Shown here piece after piece: positions 56,320 to 64,000 of a stretch of DNA of 64,000 bases. The stretch covers positions 1 to 64,000 of the forward strand of contig OMIX01000071.1 in NCBI GenBank assembly GCA_900299195.1. Reading direction: 5' to 3'. The DNA is from Deltaproteobacteria bacterium. GTDB lineage: Bacteria > Bdellovibrionota > FAC87 > UBA2466. A program made the position numbers and the translations under genes. Under the pieces are notes generated by a model. It saw only the letters and a program-made list of their open reading frames with translations, did not search any database and was not told where the DNA came from. How positions within the stretch are numbered: position 1 is the stretch's first letter; every line of letters begins with the position of its first letter.

Positions 56320-57831
56320 ATGCGAACTGTTGTAAAAGTTGGATTAGTCAAATTAGTTGTTCTAAGTCTGTTAGTGGTTCAACCGAGAGTTAAAGCGGAA
56401 CCTGAGTTACCTCCTCAAATTCCCAATTCTGCTGGGTGGATCAACCAGCTTTTTAAAGCGGGATCCTCTCTCACGGATGTGGCCAACCCTTTGAATTGGG
56501 TTGTTTACTCCGCAGCAGGTACCTATTTCTATTATCAGTACATGTTAAAAGGGTCTCTTAAAACAGCCTTGGCCGCTCGAAATGTGATGGTAATGCAACT
56601 GAGAGAGACAAACTTGGCCATTGAGAATAAAAAAAAGCTGATCCAAGAGGTGGATCTTTTAATTGATGATCTTAAGCGGCAAATTGAAGAAAGTGAAAAA
56701 GCATTTCAGGAGATTCCTTCGCATTATCAAAAATTGAACAAGCACTTGGGAACTAAAAGTAAAAAAAGGTTTGGTTCCATTTCAGATTACTCTCAAGTGG
56801 AGCAATGGTTGAAAACCGAACGGGGTCAAAAGTTTTTAAAGACTGAACCCGGAAAAGAGTGGTTGGAAAAATATGAGTCCCTAAAAATCCAATCCACCGA
56901 AGCGCTTGAAGAACCTTTAAGAAGGGTCATTACCAAAGTTAATGAGGTCATTGAAAATCCCAAAGCGGATATGATTAAACCTGTCAACACTTCCCAACTA
57001 CCTCCAGGAAATTTTACTTCGGAAAATTCTGTGAACTATGGAAGAAACCAGTTGCCGCTGGGGGCTTTAAGCTCACACGCCGACAAGCTGAAAAGCGAGT
57101 GTCATCAAATTTTAAGTGGCCTAGTAGCCAAGAAAACCAAGTTGACACAGGATACGAATTTCTTCCAGTTTTGGAGCCGAAAAGAAAATGTTTCACCCGT
57201 TCTTAAACATGGGGTAATCACCCTCGGGGGAGCAGGTGCCACCCTTTGGTTGTACAAGCTTTACAAGTTTGACGAAAAAAAGCGAGAAGCAGACCTTGAA
57301 GCTAAACTTAAGGGAGATTCGGCTTTTGATTTAGCCACAACCCTGCGCATGGAGCGGGCTAGAAAATTGATGGCACCTTATTACGAGGCGATTCGCAAAG
57401 CGATGCTAGAAAAACAGGACCAAATAGTTGAAGCTATCGAAAAAAATCTGACCGATGCAGAAAAACAGAAAATTGATGTTAGAAATTTAGTTCAGGCACG
57501 TTTAAAAGGCGATGTTTTTGACTTAGTGGTAGAGTCGGTCATTTTGAAAGTGGCCAAAACAAGATTAGGGGATAGAACTTCGGTCTCTGAACTCACTAGC
57601 TTAATCAATAGGGTTAAAAACAACCCAGATGTTCGAGAGGGTATTTTTAGATCCTTTCACAAAGAGGTTGTGCATGAGTGTATCAACACTCTTTGGTCTG
57701 AATTCACCTCTGGGGATTTGTCTAATGAAATAAATCCAGAAACTCTTCGGCAATTGCGGCAACTCAGTGAAACGATGTTTTTGGAAATGCCCAAAACCAA
57801 CCTACAAGCTGGTGTTAAAACGAACCAGTAA
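56320..57831 (+). CDS. hypothetical exported coiled-coil membrane protein
   Basis: signal peptide MRTVVKVGLVKLVVLSLLVVQPRVKA; coiled-coil and TM segments. Confidence 0.65.
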   Translation: MRTVVKVGLVKLVVLSLLVVQPRVKAEPELPPQIPNSAGWINQLFKAGSSLTDVANPLNWVVYSAAGTYFYYQYMLKGSLKTALAARNVMVMQLRETNLAIENKKKLIQEVDLLIDDLKRQIEESEKAFQEIPSHYQKLNKHLGTKSKKRFGSISDYSQVEQWLKTERGQKFLKTEPGKEWLEKYESLKIQSTEALEEPLRRVITKVNEVIENPKADMIKPVNTSQLPPGNFTSENSVNYGRNQLPLGALSSHADKLKSECHQILSGLVAKKTKLTQDTNFFQFWSRKENVSPVLKHGVITLGGAGATLWLYKLYKFDEKKREADLEAKLKGDSAFDLATTLRMERARKLMAPYYEAIRKAMLEKQDQIVEAIEKNLTDAEKQKIDVRNLVQARLKGDVFDLVVESVILKVAKTRLGDRTSVSELTSLINRVKNNPDVREGIFRSFHKEVVHECINTLWSEFTSGDLSNEINPETLRQLRQLSETMFLEMPKTNLQAGVKTNQ

Positions 57832-57963
57832 GACATAGTCCCTAAAAAGAGTGATAAAAATTCACAAACCCGTTTTTATAGTTGAAGCTAAAACCTATTT
57901 TCCGTATACCAAAGAATTAAACCTAACGAGGAGTTCGCCATTAGAACCTTAGTCAAAACCAAA

Positions 57964-59313
57964 TTGTCCGGTAAAGAATTTTTAGGTCACCCTGCGGGGC
58001 TGTATGTCCTATTTACCACTGAAATGTGGGAGCGCTTTTCCTACTACGGTATGAGAGCCCTTTTAGTGATGTACATGACCAATTATCTCCTCGTCGATCC
58101 GGCAAGAGCCGCCGATGTTCTTGGGTATAAGGCTCTAGAGGGTTTTTTGGTCGGAGTCTTTGGTCAAATGAACATTCAACAGATGAGTTCACAGATTTAC
58201 GGACTTTATACGGGCTTTGTTTATTTTACCCCGTTTTTTGGCGGTATCTTGGCCGATAAACTTTTGGGGCAATACCGAACTGTGTACTTGGGTGGAATTT
58301 TGATGGCGATTGGCCATTTTTTAATGGCAAGCGAAAAGATGTTTCTTCTAGCCTTACTATTTTTGATCGCAGGTAATGGCTGCTTTAAACCCAATATTTC
58401 AACTCAAGTCGCAAGCCTATATCCGGAAGGAGATCCTCGTCGGGATGGGGCTTTCACTATCTTCTATATGGGAATTAATTTGGGAGCTTTCTTCTCTCCC
58501 CTAGTTTGCGGAACTTTAGGGCAAACTGTGGGATGGCACTATGGATTTGGTGCCGCTGGAGTAGGGATGATCGTGGGGCTTGTATCTTATTGGCTGGGAA
58601 GCGGTTTGATACCTCAAGATGAGTCGACTGAGTCCAAAGCAGCTGCTCAAGAAAGCCGTAAACTGACAAAAGAAGAATGGGCGAGTGTGTTAGTTCTTAT
58701 TGTTCTCTGTGCTTTGAATATCATGTTTTGGGCTATTTACGAGCAGCAAGGAAATACATTGCAGCTTTGGGCCGATGAAAAAACCAACTGGAGTTTCATG
58801 GGATGGAATATTCCTTCAAGCTGGTTCCAATCTTTTAATCCGCTCATGATTTTCATCTTCGCACCCTTGCTGAATATGTTTTGGTCCTGGCAGGCTAAAC
58901 ACGGTAAAGAACCTTCTAGCGTGGTTAAAATGGGCATTGGATGCATTCTCTGTGGAGGTGCTTACATTCTCATGATTTTAGCTGCGAAAGCTGTTCCTGG
59001 AGCAGATAAAGGAAGTGTTCTTTGGTTAATAGGAACTGTATTTGTTTTTACGATGGGTGAGCTTTATTTATCTCCCATTGGATTGAGTTTAGTGACTAAA
59101 GTAGCTCCTAAGCCCATTGTAAGTATGATGATGGGGGTATGGTTCCTATCAAGCTTCATTGGGAACTACATGACGGGATACTTAGGGACTTTCTATACCA
59201 AAATGCCCAAGGAAACTTTCTTCATGATGCTTTGTGGTCTTGGAATAGGAACTGGAATTGTCTTCTTTGTGATCAAAGGAAAAATCAATAAGGTTCTAGG
59301 AAAGTTTGTTTAG
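57964..59313 (+). CDS. POT family proton-dependent oligopeptide transporter
   Basis: GLYVLFTTEMWERFSYYGMRALLVMYM; GGILADKLLGQYRTV; TTG start. Confidence 0.93.
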   Translation: MSGKEFLGHPAGLYVLFTTEMWERFSYYGMRALLVMYMTNYLLVDPARAADVLGYKALEGFLVGVFGQMNIQQMSSQIYGLYTGFVYFTPFFGGILADKLLGQYRTVYLGGILMAIGHFLMASEKMFLLALLFLIAGNGCFKPNISTQVASLYPEGDPRRDGAFTIFYMGINLGAFFSPLVCGTLGQTVGWHYGFGAAGVGMIVGLVSYWLGSGLIPQDESTESKAAAQESRKLTKEEWASVLVLIVLCALNIMFWAIYEQQGNTLQLWADEKTNWSFMGWNIPSSWFQSFNPLMIFIFAPLLNMFWSWQAKHGKEPSSVVKMGIGCILCGGAYILMILAAKAVPGADKGSVLWLIGTVFVFTMGELYLSPIGLSLVTKVAPKPIVSMMMGVWFLSSFIGNYMTGYLGTFYTKMPKETFFMMLCGLGIGTGIVFFVIKGKINKVLGKFV

Positions 59314-59341
59314 TTAAATTCTGTCTTCTTTTGGATTCAGT

Positions 59342-59659
59342 TTAGCTTCTTTTACTCCCCCCTAAACAGGGGGGGGACTGAAAATCCTCTTTTTGTTTTT
59401 GTTTCCATTCTTCGGTCGTCATGGCGTGAATGGATAAGGCATGAACGCCATTGCTGATTTCAGTTTTCAAAATTTCAAACACGGCTCTGTGGCGTTGAAC
59501 AGGGGAAAGCCCTACAAAATATTCGCTGGCGAGTATGACTTTAAAATGAGTCTCGGAGTTAGCGGGAACCGAATGTTGATGGCTTTCGTTAATCACCTCT
59601 AGGAACGAAGGCGAAAAAGCACCCGTAAGTTTTTTTTGAATCTCATTCTCAATTTTCAT
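59342..59659 (-). CDS. bolA: BolA family protein
   Basis: VINESHQHSVPANSETHFKVILAS; RHRAVFEIL. Confidence 0.9.
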   Translation of the reverse strand: MKIENEIQKKLTGAFSPSFLEVINESHQHSVPANSETHFKVILASEYFVGLSPVQRHRAVFEILKTEISNGVHALSIHAMTTEEWKQKQKEDFQSPPCLGGSKRS

Positions 59660-59661
59660 GA

Positions 59662-60186
59662 CTATTTCTTAGCGGAATTCGGAGCAAATTCCAAGCAAGC
59701 CGAATTGATACAATATCTTTTTCCAGTTGGGGCTGGGCCATCATCAAATACATGGCCTAGGTGGGCTCCACAGCGATTGCAAATTACTTCTGTTCTTTTC
59801 ATAAAAAAAGAACGGTCGTCTTTCTCTCCTACATTTTCCCTATAGATCGGCTGCCAATAGCTTGGCCAACCCGTACCCGAATCAAATTTGGTTTCAGAAG
59901 AGAACAGTTCTAAACCACAGCAAAGACACCGGTAGATTCCGTTTTCATGATGGTTCCAATACTTTCCAGTAAAAGCCCGCTCAGTTCCTTTTTGACGGCA
60001 TATTTTATACTGGTCTTCGGTTAGTTTTTCTTTCCAATAGCTATCTGGTTTTGTTTTCCAGTCTTCCATTTTTAATGACTCCAAAGCCCTTGCAAGATGA
60101 GCAAAGCAAAAAAAAGAGGCAAGGATGATAAAACAAGTTAAGAATCTATTTTTAGGCTTATCGAGAAACATTCCAATCAGATTCAA
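59662..60186 (-). CDS. msrB: peptide methionine-(R)-S-oxide reductase, exported
   Basis: GTERAFTGKYWNHHENGIYRCLCCGLELF; GTGWPSYWQPI; RCGAHLGHVFDDGP; CINSA. Confidence 0.93.
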   Translation of the reverse strand: MNLIGMFLDKPKNRFLTCFIILASFFCFAHLARALESLKMEDWKTKPDSYWKEKLTEDQYKICRQKGTERAFTGKYWNHHENGIYRCLCCGLELFSSETKFDSGTGWPSYWQPIYRENVGEKDDRSFFMKRTEVICNRCGAHLGHVFDDGPAPTGKRYCINSACLEFAPNSAKK

Positions 60187-61423
60187 ATAGCTCTTTGTAA
60201 TAGTCGCTAACTTCTTGTGAGTGAATAACCACTGCAGTTTCTCGATTGTTTTCTAAAGAATTGCGATTCCAATTGATTGAGCTTACCAAAACTCGCTCAC
60301 CATCCGCAATCGCACCTTTGTTGTGAATATATTTTACGCCCATTGATTTGAGATCCGCGATGCCCGCATCTAATCTTAGTCCTTCTTTTTTGCTGATGGC
60401 TTGAAGCTGTTCCACAACGAGCAGGTTCGGAGAGGTTTTTGAAGTTAATTCTTCAAACTCAATTCTTTCCCCACCTCCAAAAGCTCTTTCATCATTTAGA
60501 AGGACTCGGACTTCAACTCCGCGTCGAGCTGCATCGACGATTGCGGAGAAGAGGGGTGAAACATTTCCTGTGTTCCCCCAACGATAGCTGAATGACATCA
60601 GCTCGACATCGAGGGCTTTTTTGGCGCTTTTGATAAAGTTCAAAAGCCCTTGGGTACTAGTGTTAGGTGAAGTTAGCTGGGAAATGGTGGGAACTTCAAA
60701 ATCGATAGGCTCTACAGGTTGAGAATAATATCTCGACTGTTCGAAAGAGACCATCTGGGCCATATCCTCTTCCCATTGTCCAAGAAAAGGAATGAAGCTT
60801 CTCGCACGTTTTTCGGAAATGAGATAAACATCTCCATGTTCCATCGAAGAATCGGTCTTAAAAAGTTGCATGAAAGAAGAAGCTAAACCATTATCGTGAA
60901 TAAGGGTTTCCCAGCCCCGAGTTCCTTTGGAACCTTCGGCAGGGTGACCCGAAACAGAATAATTCTCTGACCCCACTAATAAAGAACTTCCATCTACGAT
61001 AATGTATTTGGCGTGGTTGTATCGAAATCTTCTCGAACGTTCGCCATTCGGATTTTTAGAAGACATCACTAAAAATTTATGGGGCAAACTGGAGCGATTC
61101 ATGGCTGCCACTAAAAGATCTCTAATCTGAATTCCAGCATCTCCAATGCCACCCACAGGTTGTCCTTCAAGGAGGATAGTTACCGGAATGCTTTTGATTT
61201 TTTTTTGCAGGGCCTGAGCAATTTCAGGAGAATTCAATTCGTAGGCATTAACAACTAAATTTTTCTTCGCACTATTAATTGCATTCAGAGCCAATGCGAG
61301 ATTGGTCTCAGGAGAATCGGCTACATTGATCTTGATTGCGTAGCTGACGTTACTAATGAGAGAACTACAAACGAACAACGCGGATAGAAAACGACACAGA
61401 TGCTTAAAGCTATACTGTTCCAT
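60158..61423 (-). CDS. secreted phospholipase D-like protein
   Basis: two HxK motifs (HAKYIIVDGSSLLVGSENYS; HNKGAIADGERVLVSSINWNRNS); signal peptide. Confidence 0.9.
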   Translation of the reverse strand: MEQYSFKHLCRFLSALFVCSSLISNVSYAIKINVADSPETNLALALNAINSAKKNLVVNAYELNSPEIAQALQKKIKSIPVTILLEGQPVGGIGDAGIQIRDLLVAAMNRSSLPHKFLVMSSKNPNGERSRRFRYNHAKYIIVDGSSLLVGSENYSVSGHPAEGSKGTRGWETLIHDNGLASSFMQLFKTDSSMEHGDVYLISEKRARSFIPFLGQWEEDMAQMVSFEQSRYYSQPVEPIDFEVPTISQLTSPNTSTQGLLNFIKSAKKALDVELMSFSYRWGNTGNVSPLFSAIVDAARRGVEVRVLLNDERAFGGGERIEFEELTSKTSPNLLVVEQLQAISKKEGLRLDAGIADLKSMGVKYIHNKGAIADGERVLVSSINWNRNSLENNRETAVVIHSQEVSDYYKELFESDWNVSR

Positions 61424-61628
61424 TTTGCCCCCTGTTAAAGATACTCAAACATACTTTGCCCTATACAGCAATCCTAAGTTCATAACTACGTGTTAAGAAA
61501 TGGTTAGTGAGAATCGACAACCCGCAACAAACTCTGCGTGTTGTCCTGTTGCGGCGTGGAAATGATTAAAGAATATTTGGGGGCGACGCACAAAAATAGT
61601 ATCATCATGACTTAAGAGGCTCATCACT

Positions 61629-62237
61629 ATGATTCCTATTTTTCAAGACTGCCAACAATTTCAGCAGGTGATTTTGGCGCAGGGAGTTTTAGCTCCCTTG
61701 ATGTATGTCTTTTTGGCAACCGTACTCATGATGGTATTTATTCCGCGATCTTTTTTGATGTTGATTGGAGGAGTTTGTTTTGGGGCGTGGTGGGGAACCG
61801 TTTGGGTGTTGATAAGTTCCATGTTAGCGGGTTGTTTTTCTTTCTTAGTGGCGAGAACTTTTGGTCGGGCTTGGGTGGAACGTACTTTTAGAAAGCGTCG
61901 TTGGTTTTACCAATTAGAAAAAATTACGGGTAACTCAGGTTTCTATGTCGTTCTTACATCTCGAATTGCTCATGTGATTCATTTTGGTGCTGCTAGCTAT
62001 GCATTTGGTTTGGCGAATATCAATCTGAAATCCTATCTTTGGGGTACGTTTTGGGGCATTTTACCTGGCACGGTCGTTTTACTTTATAGCTCCCAGGTTC
62101 TGGGCTGTAGCCTTTGGTTGAGACCGGAAAACTTATCTTTAGAGACAATCTATCGTATTGTATTTGCTTCTCTTTTGGTGTTTTTCATTTCATGCCTTCC
62201 GTGGTTGCTAAAAGTAAAAAAATCTCAGAGGAAATAA
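61629..62237 (+). CDS. TVP38/DedA-like membrane protein
   Basis: SFLMLIGGVCFGAWWGTVWVLISSMLAGCFSFLVARTFGR. Confidence 0.8.
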   Translation: MIPIFQDCQQFQQVILAQGVLAPLMYVFLATVLMMVFIPRSFLMLIGGVCFGAWWGTVWVLISSMLAGCFSFLVARTFGRAWVERTFRKRRWFYQLEKITGNSGFYVVLTSRIAHVIHFGAASYAFGLANINLKSYLWGTFWGILPGTVVLLYSSQVLGCSLWLRPENLSLETIYRIVFASLLVFFISCLPWLLKVKKSQRK

Positions 62238-62259
62238 GGAATTGTGGTAAGAGGGACTT

Positions 62260-62622
62260 GTGAAACATCAAGTCGTCATAGTGGGTTTATTGTTGTTGTT
62301 GGGAGCTTGTAATTACCGTATTTCAAAATCGACCCAAGTATTTAACAGTGGCCCTACTTTTCTTTCGGTGAAAGAACAGGTCTTTAAACCCAGTTGCCTT
62401 TCTTGTCACTCCGGGCCCGATCCCGAAATGGGGATCGATTTGTCTGACTATTCAAAACTCATGAAATTAGATTTTGGTGTAGTGACCCCTGGAGATCCTT
62501 TCAACAGCACTCTGTATTTAAATGTTCAGTCAGGAAGAATGCCACCGGGTGGGCCTAGGCTAACCGATGCAGAGATTAAATTAATCTCTGACTGGATTAC
62601 TCAAGGTGCTCGAGAAAACTAA
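62260..62622 (+). CDS. c-type cytochrome-like lipoprotein
   Basis: lipobox LLGAC; CLSCH; GRMPPGGPRLTDAEIKLISDWITQGA. Confidence 0.82.
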   Translation: MKHQVVIVGLLLLLGACNYRISKSTQVFNSGPTFLSVKEQVFKPSCLSCHSGPDPEMGIDLSDYSKLMKLDFGVVTPGDPFNSTLYLNVQSGRMPPGGPRLTDAEIKLISDWITQGAREN

Positions 62623-62652
62623 TTAGGACTCATCTCTTTTTTGGAAATAAAA

Positions 62653-62680
62653 AAGGCCGCTTCAGATATGTAGCGGCCTT
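62653..62680. terminator. bidirectional terminator
   Basis: aaggccgct ... agcggcctt between convergent genes. Confidence 0.85.
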
Positions 62681-62705
62681 CTCAATCACTATTAAATAAG
62701 TTCTA

Positions 62706-62981
62706 TTAACGGTGTCCGTGACGTCCTCTATGGTGTTTGCGGCGATGGTGTCGTTTATGGCGTCGTCTGGCTGGCTCCCGTTTAGTTTCTTGCATTCCAG
62801 CTTTCGGAGCGGCGTTAACTTCGGGGTTGCTAGGAACACCTTGAGTGCCTACTCCTGGGGCTGCCGGTGTTGCAGGAGCGCTCGGTGCTCCAACCTGTAC
62901 CGGTAAGTCTTCATTAGCGAGAGTGATTACATTCGACAGAATCATGCCGACCACAAAGAAGGTCATCCATTTGGCTATCAT
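62706..62981 (-). CDS. small secreted protein with Arg/His-rich tail
   Basis: signal peptide; REPARRRHKRHHRRKHHRGRHGHR C-terminus. Confidence 0.6.
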   Translation of the reverse strand: MIAKWMTFFVVGMILSNVITLANEDLPVQVGAPSAPATPAAPGVGTQGVPSNPEVNAAPKAGMQETKREPARRRHKRHHRRKHHRGRHGHR

Positions 62982-63098
62982 TATTTTCTCCTTGAATTAA
63001 AAGCTAGGTGAGCCGAAGTATCTTTTGATCATAAGGCAGGTTTCAAATCAAGTCCACTTGAGCTTTATGCCGCAACTAGATAATCACTTCTCAATTCG

Positions 63099-64000
63099 CT
63101 ACTGAGCACGATTCAAAGTAAAATCTACTAAAATATTAAGAAGATAACGCAGCTCACCACTTTCTAAAGTTTGTATCACTTCGAGACATTCGGTTCTGAG
63201 AGTTATCAGAAATTGACTCAATAATTTTTGATGAGAGCGATTATTGAAAGCATCGTTCACTATTTCGAAAGTTTCCGATGAGATTTTCCGCAAAGAAAAT
63301 TCATCGTTGAGTCGAGATTTTAATTTGGGATTATTCTCCACTAATTTCCAAGCAGCCCAATTTAATTTTCCCTCGTTAAGATCCTTGTGAGTTTCTTTGG
63401 TTATTGTTCCGCGAATATCCAGAAGATCATCGGTAAACTGATACAGCAGTCCGTAAATTTCAGCAAAACGGATAGCCGAGAGTCTCTCTTTTTCGTGATG
63501 ATGAAGTGTAGGTCCAACACTCGCCGCCCACGTCAATAGTGAAGCTGTTTTCAGTCGACATAACTGCCGATAAAATTGCTCTGAAGAGGCTATTTTAAAC
63601 TGCTGTTGATATTGAAGAACCTCTCCCTGAGAGAGATCTTTTAGTGCCAAACACATCGATCTCATTAAGTCTGGATGCCCTTTGAGCGCCAATTGATGAA
63701 TAGCATCGCTCATTAGGTAATCTCCGCTTAGAATGGGAATAGTGTTATCGTAAAGCTGATTGGCCGAAGGGCCAGCTCTTCTCAATTCAGCTTTATCAAT
63801 GACATCGTCATGCAACAGTGTCGCCGTGTGAATAGCCTCCACTGCCCAAGTATACAGCTTTAATTGTTCAGGTGAGATTTGATAGGGCTCACTAAACCAA
63901 TGGACAAAATGGCATCGTAATCTTTTTCCTTTTCTATCCCAAATCACTCCACAGGCTTTTTCGACAGCTTCAACGACTGGGATGTCAAGAGGGCCATGTA
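63099..64000 (-). CDS. polyprenyl (all-trans) diphosphate synthase, 5' end beyond window
   Basis: KRLRC; LLHDDVIDKAELRRAGPSANQ; LLYQFTDDLLD; frame open to the window edge (HGPLDIPVVEAVEKACGVIWDRKGKRLR). Confidence 0.88.
   Translation of the reverse strand, partial: HGPLDIPVVEAVEKACGVIWDRKGKRLRCHFVHWFSEPYQISPEQLKLYTWAVEAIHTATLLHDDVIDKAELRRAGPSANQLYDNTIPILSGDYLMSDAIHQLALKGHPDLMRSMCLALKDLSQGEVLQYQQQFKIASSEQFYRQLCRLKTASLLTWAASVGPTLHHHEKERLSAIRFAEIYGLLYQFTDDLLDIRGTITKETHKDLNEGKLNWAAWKLVENNPKLKSRLNDEFSLRKISSETFEIVNDAFNNRSHQKLLSQFLITLRTECLEVIQTLESGELRYLLNILVDFTLNRAQ

Noticed and set aside
1-64000. tRNA or rRNA genes
   Set aside because: No cloverleaf-like or rRNA-like segment was recognised by eye; a tRNAscan-SE/Infernal run would be needed to exclude them.

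Overview
The window is a chromosomal segment from a Bdellovibrio/Oligoflexia-like bacterium; this taxon is inferred from gene content only. Recognisable blocks are: (1) about 3-8 kb, a run of small secreted-protein genes with dispersed hairpin repeats and decayed members; (2) 11.0-16.6 kb, a flagellar filament operon (flagellin, FlaG, FliD, FliS, FliT-like, TPR protein, unknown); (3) 16.7-26.3 kb, a partial dcw cluster (rsmH-ftsL-ftsI-[FkbM methyltransferase]-murE-murF-mraY-murD); (4) 26-45 kb, housekeeping and signalling genes (acyl-CoA synthetase, tadB/tadC-like, glyS, ppdK, smc, trmB, tdk, histidine kinase, Hsp20, dgkA, CBS, SIMPL, TGase-elicitor-like); (5) 46-48.8 kb, low-complexity, coiled-coil and His-rich secreted proteins; (6) 48.8-55.4 kb, a mosaic accessory island flanked by perfect 36-bp direct repeats, holding two transposase remnants, one apparently intact rve transposase, an AAA/DUF4143 ATPase, a Cys-rich transglutaminase-like protein and a VWA lipoprotein; (7) 55.4-64 kb, TVP38/DedA-like proteins, a POT transporter, BolA, MsrB, PLD, a cytochrome-like protein and a polyprenyl synthetase cut by the window edge. 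The strongest non-routine signals are the 36-bp-repeat-bounded island with its nested 70-bp duplication, and the covarying TGTGGnC-N9-GnCCACA hairpin family. No tRNA, rRNA or CRISPR was recognised. All functional names come from motif reading without database searches.
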